Positions 1 through 10,786 of a DNA stretch of 64,000 nucleotides are shown in pieces. A program made the position numbers and the translations under genes. Where the stretch lies: the NCBI RefSeq assembly GCF_022749195.1, contig NZ_CP094226.1, positions 1,266,001 to 1,330,000 of the forward strand, in the 5' to 3' direction. Position 1 is the first letter of the stretch; each line of letters begins with the position of its first letter. The DNA is from Streptococcus oralis (lineage in GTDB: Bacteria; Bacillota; Bacilli; Lactobacillales; Streptococcaceae). The notes beneath the pieces are model-generated. The model made no database searches and was not told the origin of the DNA. It saw nothing but the letters and a program-made list of their open reading frames with translations.

Positions 1-2482
<2,482 letters not shown>

Positions 2483-2489
2483 ACCCTTC

Positions 2490-2498
2490 ATTATACCA
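2490..2498 (-). promoter_or_regulatory. Extended -10 promoter of the HAD-gyrB unit
   Basis: The minus strand reads TGGTATAAT, an extended -10 (TGn plus consensus hexamer, TATAAT at 2495-2490). Seven bases separate it from the ATG at 2482, so transcription would begin at or next to the start codon. No Shine-Dalgarno sequence fits that ATG. Confidence 0.6.
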
Positions 2499-2672
2499 TT
2501 TTTTTATGAAAAAAGCGATGATTTCCTAGATTTTTCGGCTCTATAATTTCTATAGAAAGTAAAACACTATTGCATCTATAGAGTCTTTTTGTGAAGAAAA
2601 GCTCCTCTATGAATAATCAAGCAAAATCTTTCCTATTTCAAATGTACAAATTAAAAAATAGAAACTACTGAC

Positions 2673-2798
2673 AACCGCGTCATTATTCGCAAACGAAACG
2701 CTTTTGGATTTCCAAACTTTAAAAATAGAATCCTCATTGCTTTGAATACCACATTAGAGAGCAGAAAAAGATTATTCCAATATGGAATCTCTTGTTAA
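2673..2798 (+). pseudogene. Remnant of an ISL3-family (IS1167-like) transposase C-terminus
   Basis: The frame from 2673 reads NRVIIRKRNAFGFPNF, then KNRILIALNTTLES, and stops at TAA 2796-2798. This resembles the conserved C-terminal end of ISL3-family transposases (IKxIKRNAFGFRNFxNFKxRI), as I remember it from pneumococcal IS1167. No upstream transposase frame is left, and stops occur just before it in the same frame. The rest of the 460-base gap (2483-2942) is AT-rich with no other gene visible apart from the gtfR terminator. The match is by eye only. Confidence 0.6.
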
Positions 2799-2861
2799 TT
2801 CATTTCAGTTTCCAATGATTCCATCTTTCTTTTCAATTGTAATTTATTCTCCAAACAGGCA

Positions 2862-2899
2862 AAAAACGATAACATCCTTTTAAGGTGTTATCGTTTTTG
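2862..2899 (-). terminator. Rho-independent terminator of gtfR
   Basis: A long hairpin with arms aaaacgataacatcctt and aaggtgttatcgtttt (one bulged base) lies about 45 nt past the gtfR stop. It is flanked by A- and T-runs on both sides, so it could work in both directions. Confidence 0.85.
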
Positions 2900-2942
2900 T
2901 ATATCATCAGATAAAGTTTGATTTTTGTTGAGCTACATTCGA

Positions 2943-5900
2943 TTAGTTTCTTCCGAAGTTTTGACCTCTACCATCGCGGTCAAAATACATCCAACTTCCA
3001 TCTTCAAGTTGAATCCATTTGCTTCGAGCCATATCCCCTGAATTGACATCGAAATATCGACTCACTCCATTCACATCAACAACTTTTCCTTTGACTTGCT
3101 TGCCGTCTTGCGTGAAATAGAGAGTCTGTTGACCAACCTGCTGCAAGCCTGTCACTGCTTTTCCAGCTTGATCAAAATAGTACCACTCATTTTGGGAACC
3201 TTCGACAAACTTGTTGGTTGCCATCTCTCCTGAGTTAGCATCAAAGTAACGGATACTCTTATCTGAAAGTGTCACGATTTTACCCTTGACTTGCTTGCCA
3301 TCTTGGTCAAAGTAAAGTGTTTGTTTGCCAATCTTTTGAAGGCCTGTCACTGCTTTTCCAGTTTGGTCAAAGTAATACCATTCGTTCTTGGCACCTTCTG
3401 CAAACTTGCCGACTGCCATTTCTCCCGAGTTGGCATCAAAGTAACGGATGGATTTATCAGCCAAAGTTACTACTTTACCCTTGACTTGTTTACCATCTTG
3501 GTCAAAGTAAAGTGTTTGTTTGCCAATCTTTTGAAGACCTGTCACTGCTTTACCAGCTTGGTCAAAGTAATACCATTCGCTCTTGGCACCTTCTGCAAAC
3601 TTGCCGACTGCCATTTCCCCTGAGTTGGCATCAAAGTAACGGATACTCTTATCTGAAAGTGTCACGATTTTACCCTTGACTTGCTTGCCATCTTGGTCAA
3701 AGTAAAGTGTTTGTTGACCAATCTTTTGAAGACCTGTCACAGCAACTCCATCTGCTCCGAAATAGTACCAATCACTTGGGTTATCACCCTGAGCAAAACG
3801 ATTAATAACAGCATTTCCTGAATCCTTGTCAAAGTAACGAAGTTTGCCATCCTTAGCACTCACAATCTTGCCCTTAACCTGATAGCCGTTTTCATCAAAG
3901 AATTGCTGTCCATCTCCTATCTTGACAAGACCTCGAGCCATAACGCCCTTGGCATCAAAGTAACGCCAGTTTTCACCATCAGTAGTGTAGTAACGGTTGA
4001 GAACTTGGGCACCAGTTTGATCATAGTAGTACTGATTACCGTTTTCATCTTCACGGATAGAATCACGAAGTTGAATACCACTCTTCAAGAAATAAACGTG
4101 CTTGCCATCAATTTCATGAGCACCTGTTACAAGATAACCTCGTTTATCGAAGTAATACCAATTTCCATTTTCATCTTGGATAAAGGAATTTTTAGCTTGA
4201 TAACCACTAGTTGAATAGAACTTAGTACCATTGGCATCACTAACAAATCCTGTGTAAGCATTCTTATTAACTAATTGCTTAGGCAATACTATCTCGCCAT
4301 TTTTGTTAGTGAGGTAGTCGTTGCTAGCCCAGTCTTTAAGAACATAGTAAGCACCACGACCTAAGATATTGGTACCATTGAAGTACTTAGCCGACCACTT
4401 GGTAATCTTCTCATCTGTTGTCATCTTTTGACCATTGGAAATCTGTACTCGTTCAAAGATTTCTGGATATTTAGCTTTAAGCTCATCCAAGTAGGCTCCA
4501 CCGTACTTACCTTGGAAATCAGTCCCATTGGTCTTACTATTAGCTACATAGAGTTTTTCCTTGATTTCTGAACCTTCACGGTAGGTTCCATAGTTATTGA
4601 CACGTGTTGCTGTTACCACTTCCTTACCTGGTAGGTTATAGATTTGGTCTGGTACCCAGTCCGCGATGGCTTGGATATTGACACTGTGAAGCGCACGGAG
4701 AGCATTGAGCAAATCTTTTAAAGAACCATATTTATTGTTCTTGCTCATCGCCATATCGTAGCGGTCTTCAAAGGCATAACCATTCTGAATGATAGAATCC
4801 AAGAAAGTACCGTCTTGGCTAGATACATACTGAGGTGGTAGCTCAAATGAAGTTACTCCCCATTCCTTGAAGAGGTTGACATTTTTAGCAATGACTTTAT
4901 TGGTATATTGGTCATCGCGGGTTGCAAAGTCTTGGAAGTTAGAAAATCCTTCGTAAATCAACTGAGAATCAAGAGCTGCGCTAGATTCATAAACTTGACC
5001 ACTAGCGTTTTTCTTCTTGCTTGCTGTTGTACGAGCATCCTGATCTGCCTTAGCGCCAACTGGTACCCAAACAGCCAGATATCCAGAAACTTGGACATTG
5101 CTGTAGCCTGCGATATCATTCATATCAAAGGTCAAAATACCATTAGCATCTGTCTTCTTCCAGAGCGATTGTGGCACTTCTTCGTCAGTTAGATAGCGGG
5201 AAATGCCATCTTTGGTCGTCAAAAGTACAGGGCGATAGTATTGATTCTTGTGGGCTGCTCCCATATTGACTTGCAGTTTATCCCATACATTTAACTTGAG
5301 GTTAGGGTTGTTTGAAGCAATAACTGCCATCCCTTGAGTACGAGTTTCTGCTGTTCCTTCATCTGTTGCTTCATTGGCACCAGTACCGTAGCGAACAGAC
5401 GTTAAAATACCATTGTAAGACCATTTATCAGCCTCACGAGGTACACCCATATATGTGACTTTCATGTCTTGTCCACCTGCTACATACTTAATACGAGCAC
5501 GCAGCAAGGCATCAATAGCATCGTGGTAAGGAGATTTTTTCTCCATGTATTGACCATCATCGGTATAGAGGTCACCATAGTAGACCCGAGTGATAGAGTC
5601 TTTATTGGAGAGCATGAGAGCATGAGCGGTTGGGATATTGAACTGCGTATACTTCTTGTCTGCCTTACGCATATCTTCGTTATAGATCTTGAAGGCTTGC
5701 TTGAGTTCATCCATAGTAAAGGTCAAACCATCCGTATTTGGATTGATATTTTCTCGGATGATGTCAGCAATAACGGTTTGTACTTCACTGTCATGAGCCC
5801 GCACAAAGATATAGTTAGCCATTCGTTCGCCATTTTTCTTTTCAGAAGAACGGTCATTTAGACTATTTGTAATCGTAGGTTCTACTCCGCTACGGATAGA

Positions 5901-7670
5901 TAGATTACGCATGAATGAATAAAGCAAGGACAAGCGTAGCTTGTTGTCAATTGCTAGTTGAGCGCCTTTAGTATCTTTGTTGTAGTCAGGATCGTTATCA
6001 GACCAAGCTTCCAAGATAGACAAATGCTTGATGGCTTCTTCTTCACTTTCTCCCACCTTGTAGCGAGACTTGAAGTAGTCAGATGCGATTTGGAGCAAGT
6101 CTGCGTTGACATTGTCCACCGCATCGACACGAACTCCATCAAAATTAGCAGTCGGATCATTGGCTACGATGCTTCCAAAGTTCATCATAAAATGCAACCA
6201 GTTGAGTTGTTCGGCCTGAACAGCTGGATTAGAGTTGTCAAAGTCGTTAGCGAGCAAGAACTCATAACCACCGTTTGACTTGTCAATGAAGTACTTAGGT
6301 TTACCTGTTTGACTAGTAGGGGTACGGTTAAGCAGACGGAATTTAGAGTTAGCATGAGAGCTCTTCTCATTATTGGTATAAAGCAAAGCTCCACCCTGCA
6401 AGTGGTCCTTTTTAGTACCAGTTGTTTCAGACTCTGACTTGATATTCCAATTTGGCTGGGTTTTGACAAAGGCACCCATCAGCGTTCTCAACCATTTGGT
6501 ATCGCCTTCTTTACCAATTTTTTCCTCAATTTTGCGCTGAACCTGCTGAGAAGCTCCTGTCAGGAGAGCTTGTTCAACTTTGTTTTCAAAAGCACCTGCT
6601 CCCAGACCTTGCTGATTCATATAGTTGAGGTAATTAATTTGAGTACGTTTATCAGGCCACCAAGCCATCAAAAGAGGACGCAAGTCTGTTTCTGTCGAAG
6701 CCGTCCATGTTTTTCCATCTTTTAAGATGAACTTTGGACGATACCAGCTATCTGCTGTCAAATAACCGTCTACAGTTTCAATATCCTTGTCAGTCGTACC
6801 ATAGAAAGCATTCTTTTGGGAGAATTCATTATTGAGACTGCTGGTTCCTTGTTGGAACTGATATTCATTTGAATCAACTAAGGCACCAGTTTCTGCATCA
6901 AAATAAAGTATTCTGCCATTAAGTTCAACTGCAAAGTTCTTTTTAACTGTACCATCGTCCTGAACATAGTAATTTTTACCATCAATGGTCTTGATATGAG
7001 ATAGGACATCATCATCATGGTCAGCATTTACAGGTGCAGGTTGAGCCTGATCTGCTACCATTCTTTCAGCTACTGCTCCTTGTTTTTGAGCAGGTTCGGG
7101 CAAGCGATCTTTCTTTGCAACCTTTGGATTTGCAACAATCTTGTCTGCAACAGCCGTTTTTTCTCGTTTGTCGCCTTCTTGGTCTTGGGCAGTTGTTGGC
7201 CCTGCTTGTTTATTCTGCTCTGCTACTTCTGTTTTAGGAGTTTCTGTGATTGCATTAGCAACTTTAACTTCTTCAGCAACAGCAGCCTTTTCTGTAGATG
7301 CTTCTTTCGTATCTGCTGGTTTAGCAGGCTCTTGAGCATTGGTTTGAACTGTTGCTTCTGTATTTTCTGCTGGTTTAGCATGTTTTCCACTAGCAGCAAC
7401 ATCGCCTATCACCTTGTCCGCAGGGGTTGCTTTTTCTGCTTCTTGCTCAGATGCTATTTTAGCTTGGGCTGGAGTTTGCTGACCCGGACCACTAGTCTGA
7501 GCTGTAGCAGGTTCTTGAACTACAACCTGCTTTACATCATCCGCATGGACAACGCCTGGTTCTAGACCAAGTACCTTTGGTGCTACAATAAGTGCCAAGG
7601 TAGTCAAAGCAATGGCTACCCAGTTTTTCTTAACTTTATGCATCTTATAATGAATCTTTTTCTCCATCAT
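2943..7670 (-). CDS. gtfR: Extracellular glucosyltransferase (GH70 glucansucrase), GtfR type
   Basis: Secreted sucrose 6-glucosyltransferase that splits sucrose and polymerises glucose into alpha-glucan for plaque matrix; 1575 residues. The N-terminus has a [10 protein letters not shown] export motif and a hydrophobic signal segment, then a low-complexity Ala/Thr/Glu/Lys/Pro linker to about residue 215. The GH70 core is circularly permuted: nucleophile Asp516 in DGVRVDAVD, acid/base Glu554 in EAWSDND, transition-state Asp627 in RAHDSEV, and the [10 protein letters not shown] motif further on. The C-terminus is a chain of aromatic YYFD/YFDQDG glucan-binding repeats. The length and linked rgg match S. 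oralis GtfR, reported to make mostly soluble glucan. A strong AAGGAGG ribosome site precedes the start. It is probably activated by the adjacent Rgg. Confidence 0.95.
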   Translation of the reverse strand: MMEKKIHYKMHKVKKNWVAIALTTLALIVAPKVLGLEPGVVHADDVKQVVVQEPATAQTSGPGQQTPAQAKIASEQEAEKATPADKVIGDVAASGKHAKPAENTEATVQTNAQEPAKPADTKEASTEKAAVAEEVKVANAITETPKTEVAEQNKQAGPTTAQDQEGDKREKTAVADKIVANPKVAKKDRLPEPAQKQGAVAERMVADQAQPAPVNADHDDDVLSHIKTIDGKNYYVQDDGTVKKNFAVELNGRILYFDAETGALVDSNEYQFQQGTSSLNNEFSQKNAFYGTTDKDIETVDGYLTADSWYRPKFILKDGKTWTASTETDLRPLLMAWWPDKRTQINYLNYMNQQGLGAGAFENKVEQALLTGASQQVQRKIEEKIGKEGDTKWLRTLMGAFVKTQPNWNIKSESETTGTKKDHLQGGALLYTNNEKSSHANSKFRLLNRTPTSQTGKPKYFIDKSNGGYEFLLANDFDNSNPAVQAEQLNWLHFMMNFGSIVANDPTANFDGVRVDAVDNVNADLLQIASDYFKSRYKVGESEEEAIKHLSILEAWSDNDPDYNKDTKGAQLAIDNKLRLSLLYSFMRNLSIRSGVEPTITNSLNDRSSEKKNGERMANYIFVRAHDSEVQTVIADIIRENINPNTDGLTFTMDELKQAFKIYNEDMRKADKKYTQFNIPTAHALMLSNKDSITRVYYGDLYTDDGQYMEKKSPYHDAIDALLRARIKYVAGGQDMKVTYMGVPREADKWSYNGILTSVRYGTGANEATDEGTAETRTQGMAVIASNNPNLKLNVWDKLQVNMGAAHKNQYYRPVLLTTKDGISRYLTDEEVPQSLWKKTDANGILTFDMNDIAGYSNVQVSGYLAVWVPVGAKADQDARTTASKKKNASGQVYESSAALDSQLIYEGFSNFQDFATRDDQYTNKVIAKNVNLFKEWGVTSFELPPQYVSSQDGTFLDSIIQNGYAFEDRYDMAMSKNNKYGSLKDLLNALRALHSVNIQAIADWVPDQIYNLPGKEVVTATRVNNYGTYREGSEIKEKLYVANSKTNGTDFQGKYGGAYLDELKAKYPEIFERVQISNGQKMTTDEKITKWSAKYFNGTNILGRGAYYVLKDWASNDYLTNKNGEIVLPKQLVNKNAYTGFVSDANGTKFYSTSGYQAKNSFIQDENGNWYYFDKRGYLVTGAHEIDGKHVYFLKSGIQLRDSIREDENGNQYYYDQTGAQVLNRYYTTDGENWRYFDAKGVMARGLVKIGDGQQFFDENGYQVKGKIVSAKDGKLRYFDKDSGNAVINRFAQGDNPSDWYYFGADGVAVTGLQKIGQQTLYFDQDGKQVKGKIVTLSDKSIRYFDANSGEMAVGKFAEGAKSEWYYFDQAGKAVTGLQKIGKQTLYFDQDGKQVKGKVVTLADKSIRYFDANSGEMAVGKFAEGAKNEWYYFDQTGKAVTGLQKIGKQTLYFDQDGKQVKGKIVTLSDKSIRYFDANSGEMATNKFVEGSQNEWYYFDQAGKAVTGLQQVGQQTLYFTQDGKQVKGKVVDVNGVSRYFDVNSGDMARSKWIQLEDGSWMYFDRDGRGQNFGRN
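3150..3734 (-). repeat. Three near-identical 195-bp tandem repeats in gtfR
   Basis: Three consecutive 65-residue glucan-binding units, each starting GLQKIG and containing [13 protein letters not shown], fill 3540-3734, 3345-3539 and 3150-3344. They are almost identical at both DNA and protein level. The flanking units ([12 protein letters not shown] upstream, [12 protein letters not shown] downstream) have diverged. This suggests recent duplication or gene conversion and is a likely site of length variation. Confidence 0.9.
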
Positions 7671-7756
7671 AAAGCCTCCTTCTGAATTTAGTATAAAGTT
7701 ATGCCCTTATTCTAGTATATTTTTCAAAATGATCATTTTTTGTTGCACATCTACAA
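7671..7756 (-). promoter_or_regulatory. rgg-gtfR intergenic region with candidate Rgg operator
   Basis: This 86-bp gap holds a perfect 14-bp palindrome AAAATGATCATTTT at 7726-7739 and two TATACT hexamers closer to gtfR. No good -35 box lies at the right distance, as expected for a promoter that needs an activator. Placement of the palindrome just upstream of the -10-like boxes fits Rgg binding; that is inference. Confidence 0.5.
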
Positions 7757-8620
7757 CTATGAAAGGCAAATTCTTTCAAACTGTTCTTTAAGCTTTTGGG
7801 CAACACCAAAGGAATCTAAAAATTCAAAAAAAGATAGGCATTGCTCGATATCACTGAGAGCATTGGTATTCCCGACCTTATAGGCATACAGAGCCCTATG
7901 ATACTTAATCAGCGTTCGATCATATAGATCGGTTTCAGGGATTTTAGAGTGATCGAGATAATTGAGAAACCTCCTAGCAACTAGCAGATGGTTTCCTTCT
8001 ATACAGACGCTAATGACATTAAGTAGCATCTTGATAATACGGCGGCGATTTTCCGGTAGGTTGTTATAAAACTGGGTACGATTGATCATCTCACTAGCGA
8101 AGGTTTCCAACGTTTCCAAGGTCATCAAATCAACGCTGTTTGTAAAGAGCCAGAGTTCATAACGTCCCCACTCCTCAACAGAAAAGAGATGATCCGTCAG
8201 AAATTCTATATCCTTCTTGCTAATCTGAAAATCTGAGCAACAGGAAGACAGAAGGGCTCTGACAATGATCGTATTGAGTTTGTAGTTCTTCTTCTCAGGA
8301 AACTGTTCGGTCAAAGCTTCTGAGCTTGACAAAATATTTTGGAGCTTGACAACATTGTTTTCCTGATATGCATCAGCTACTTTTTTTGAGAACAGCACAT
8401 CATCTGAATCAATGTAATTATGGTAAACATACTGAAACTCCTCTAGGGAAACGGCCATATTTTTTAAACAGCAATAAAAAGAATCAAGTGTGATACCATT
8501 GACTCCCCGTTCAAAACGGGATAGCTGAGCCACGGAAATATCACCAGCAGCTACCTCTTTCAGGGACATTTTTTTTGATTCTCTAATGACTTTGAATATT
8601 TTTCCGAAAGTTTCCAACAT
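7757..8620 (-). CDS. rgg: Rgg/GadR/MutR-family transcriptional regulator of gtfR
   Basis: Cytoplasmic DNA-binding regulator, 287 residues. Residues 1-65 form an XRE-type helix-turn-helix (GKIFKVIRESKKMSLKEVAAGDISVAQLSRFERG); the rest is the all-helical repeat domain typical of Rgg proteins. I start it at the ATG at 8620 because a GGGGAG ribosome site sits 4-9 nt upstream; a longer frame to 8647 adds nine residues without one. It lies just upstream of gtfR in the same direction, the arrangement known for rgg-gtfG in S. gordonii. By that analogy it activates gtfR. No convincing SHP pheromone gene is seen beside it. Confidence 0.88.
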   Translation of the reverse strand: MLETFGKIFKVIRESKKMSLKEVAAGDISVAQLSRFERGVNGITLDSFYCCLKNMAVSLEEFQYVYHNYIDSDDVLFSKKVADAYQENNVVKLQNILSSSEALTEQFPEKKNYKLNTIIVRALLSSCCSDFQISKKDIEFLTDHLFSVEEWGRYELWLFTNSVDLMTLETLETFASEMINRTQFYNNLPENRRRIIKMLLNVISVCIEGNHLLVARRFLNYLDHSKIPETDLYDRTLIKYHRALYAYKVGNTNALSDIEQCLSFFEFLDSFGVAQKLKEQFERICLS

Positions 8621-8963
8621 ATCACTCCCCCAGTTTCGTATATGCAAAAAATTCTTACTAATTTTAATATACTAGTAACACGTTTCAATTATATTACAGA
8701 GAAAGTACTTTATATTTCAAATTAATACAAGCAGATTAATTCGCATGATAAGACCGTTTAATATAGCATTTATTGAATATTATATCTTTTTCATGAAACT
8801 ATTGATTTCAGTAACAATCTGAAGTATTCTATCTAACAACCTGAAAACACTAACATTTTTAGAGATTGATTTCCTTCTTATGCTAGACAAAGCTTGATTG
8901 ATTTATAAAAGTTTGATATAAAATCGCAAGACAATCATATGAAACATTTTTAGACATGGAGTA
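8621..8963. other. AT-rich intergenic region upstream of rgg
   Basis: This stretch between the rgg start and the DJ-1 gene terminator should hold the rgg promoter. I see no consensus -35/-10 pair, no strong repeat and no supported gene. A 25-codon frame at 8745-8822 on the plus strand was considered and not accepted. Confidence 0.5.
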
Positions 8964-8991
8964 AATAAAAAAACGAGAGCCGAACTCTCGT
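8964..8991 (-). terminator. Terminator after the DJ-1/PfpI gene
   Basis: A 7-bp stem (ACGAGAG/CTCTCGT) with a 5-nt loop is followed on the minus strand by a run of seven T. It sits immediately after the stop codon and ends the dinG-rodA-DJ-1 unit. Confidence 0.85.
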
Positions 8992-8992
8992 C

Positions 8993-9547
8993 TTACAGTT
9001 GATTTCCAAAGACATCTCGATAGAGCATGCCGACTCGTAAACTTTCGGCGTCTCCTCCTAATTGCTCTACGAGCTTATAGGCAAAGGCAAGTGCGGTTGA
9101 CGGTCCTCGGCTGGTTGTTAGATTACCATCTACAACCACTGTTTGCTTTTGATAAATTCCGTCAGTAATTTGCTCCTTAACTCCGTCATAACAAGTAAAG
9201 TGCTTGTCTTTCAGGACACCTGCTTGTTGAAGAGCGATTGGGGCTGCACAGATGGCAGCAATATTCTTTCCTGCTTGGTCAAAGGCTTTAATCTGTGAAA
9301 TGAGGGCTTGATTATCCCGTAGGTGAGCTGAGCCTGGCATACCACCCGGAAGAACGACCAAGTCATAGTCGGACAAATTGCCATCAAAAACACGATCAGC
9401 TTTTACCTGAATGCCATGCGATCCTGTCACCTGCTCTTCAAATCCTACCATATCACATGAAATGTTTGCTCGACGCAAGACATCGACTACTGTAAAGGCT
9501 TCAATTTCTTCAAAACCCTGGGCTAAGATAACTGCTACATTTGCCAT
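8993..9547 (-). CDS. DJ-1/PfpI family protein
   Basis: Cytoplasmic protein of the DJ-1/ThiJ/PfpI superfamily, 184 residues. The family's reactive cysteine is in IAAICAAPIALQ (the nucleophile elbow, about residue 103), with the upstream acidic VILAQGFEEIEA strand and the LPGGMPGS motif. Such proteins act in glyoxal/redox defence or as chaperones; an older annotation as a thiazole biosynthesis enzyme (ThiJ) is not supported by the family biochemistry. It lies 10 nt after rodA in the same operon. Its exact activity cannot be read from sequence. Confidence 0.88.
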   Translation of the reverse strand: MANVAVILAQGFEEIEAFTVVDVLRRANISCDMVGFEEQVTGSHGIQVKADRVFDGNLSDYDLVVLPGGMPGSAHLRDNQALISQIKAFDQAGKNIAAICAAPIALQQAGVLKDKHFTCYDGVKEQITDGIYQKQTVVVDGNLTTSRGPSTALAFAYKLVEQLGGDAESLRVGMLYRDVFGNQL

Positions 9548-9557
9548 AATGGCCTCC

Positions 9558-10781
9558 TTATTTGATTTGTTTTAGGACGACTTTCTTTCGTTTGAATGGA
9601 ACTTTTCCACTTTTCTCCTCCGCTAGGTTGGTCTGGTAACTCATAGATAAGAGGAGACCGACACCAATGAGGTTACTAATAATAGCGGAGCCCCCTTGAG
9701 AAATAAATGGTAGAGGAATCCCTGTTAAAGGAAGTAAGCCTGTCACGGCACCGATATTTTCAAAGATATGGAAGAGCAACATCATGATAAAACCAGTCGA
9801 GATATAGGTGTAGAACTGGTTGTTTGACTTAAGTGTAATCTTCAACATCCGATAAATAAGAAGCAAGTACAGGGCAACCAAAAAGACTGAACCAATAAAG
9901 CCAAAATCTTCAGCAATCACCGTAAAAATCATATCACTCTCACGTACTGGAATGAGGAGATTGGACACATTGAAACCTTGTCCAAACAAGCCACCACTTC
10001 CAATCGCAATTTGTCCCTGCGCCTGTTGGTATGTCGTTGTTTGCGCAAAGTCAAAGGGATTGAGCCAAGCCAAGATACGGTTAATCTGGTAAGTTGGCAT
10101 CCCAATCTGATGCAAGAAGGCACGTCCATCCTTGCTTATAAAGATGGCCATAAATCCTACAACTGCAGTCACCCCTGTCGCAAAAACCGGAATGATGATC
10201 TTCCACGAAACACCTGAAAGGAGGACCATACCGGAAAAAATAGCTACAAAGACCAAGGCCGTCCCCAAGTCACTTTGTAGGGCTAAGAGGATCAAGACTG
10301 GTGTAGTAAAGGCAATCATCCAACCAATCAATAGAAAATCCAAGGGAATAGTTCGTCGCCATTCCTTGTGTTTTTGAGTGAATCTTACAATGGCTCGAGC
10401 CAACATCAAGATATAGGAAATCTTCATGAACTCCGATGGCTGGAAAAGTGTCGTTCCACCAATCGATACCCAGTTCTTGGCACCTGTTGACGCTACAAGA
10501 TTTGGATTGTAGAAAACAAGGGGGAGGACCATCAAAGCCAACCCTAGACCATAAAGATAGGGAGTCACCTTCCATAAAAACTCGGTATTAAAGAACATGA
10601 CCACAAATCCAATGACAAGCCCCAAGGAAATCCAAGCGATTTGCTGACCTAGAATTGGTAATACATTATTTGGATAGTCATGACTAACTGCTATATAAAT
10701 GGCCACTACTCCAATCACCAGTAAACAAAACACTGGTAGGAGGAGGCTATAATCGACTCGAGAGTCGAAGGAACGTTTCAT
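9558..10781 (-). CDS. rodA: SEDS-family peptidoglycan polymerase RodA
   Basis: Integral membrane glycan polymerase of the FtsW/RodA/SpoVE family, which works with a class B PBP in peripheral cell-wall synthesis; 407 residues. About ten hydrophobic segments are visible. The family signature lies in the loop region LLIPVRESDMIFTVIAEDFG and the C-terminal segment PLTGIPLPFISQGGSA. Of the two SEDS proteins in streptococci, RodA is favoured over FtsW by its place beside dinG and by the lack of division genes, but the assignment rests partly on remembered synteny. It starts 5 nt after the DinG stop. Confidence 0.9.
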   Translation of the reverse strand: MKRSFDSRVDYSLLLPVFCLLVIGVVAIYIAVSHDYPNNVLPILGQQIAWISLGLVIGFVVMFFNTEFLWKVTPYLYGLGLALMVLPLVFYNPNLVASTGAKNWVSIGGTTLFQPSEFMKISYILMLARAIVRFTQKHKEWRRTIPLDFLLIGWMIAFTTPVLILLALQSDLGTALVFVAIFSGMVLLSGVSWKIIIPVFATGVTAVVGFMAIFISKDGRAFLHQIGMPTYQINRILAWLNPFDFAQTTTYQQAQGQIAIGSGGLFGQGFNVSNLLIPVRESDMIFTVIAEDFGFIGSVFLVALYLLLIYRMLKITLKSNNQFYTYISTGFIMMLLFHIFENIGAVTGLLPLTGIPLPFISQGGSAIISNLIGVGLLLSMSYQTNLAEEKSGKVPFKRKKVVLKQIK

Positions 10782-10786
10782 ATTTT

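Noticed and set aside
3150-3734. Regular repeats considered as a CRISPR array
   Set aside because: The units are in-frame coding repeats of 195 bp without unique spacers.
7017-7565. 182-residue Cys/Phe-rich plus-strand frame
   Set aside because: Antisense shadow of the low-complexity linker of gtfR; composition follows from the Ala/Glu/Lys repeats on the other strand.
8745-8822. 25-codon plus-strand frame divergent from rgg, considered as an SHP pheromone gene
   Set aside because: No ribosome binding site, the frame contains charged residues early, and no cationic signal-like start typical of SHPs; Rgg proteins of the GtfG/GtfR type are not known to use one.
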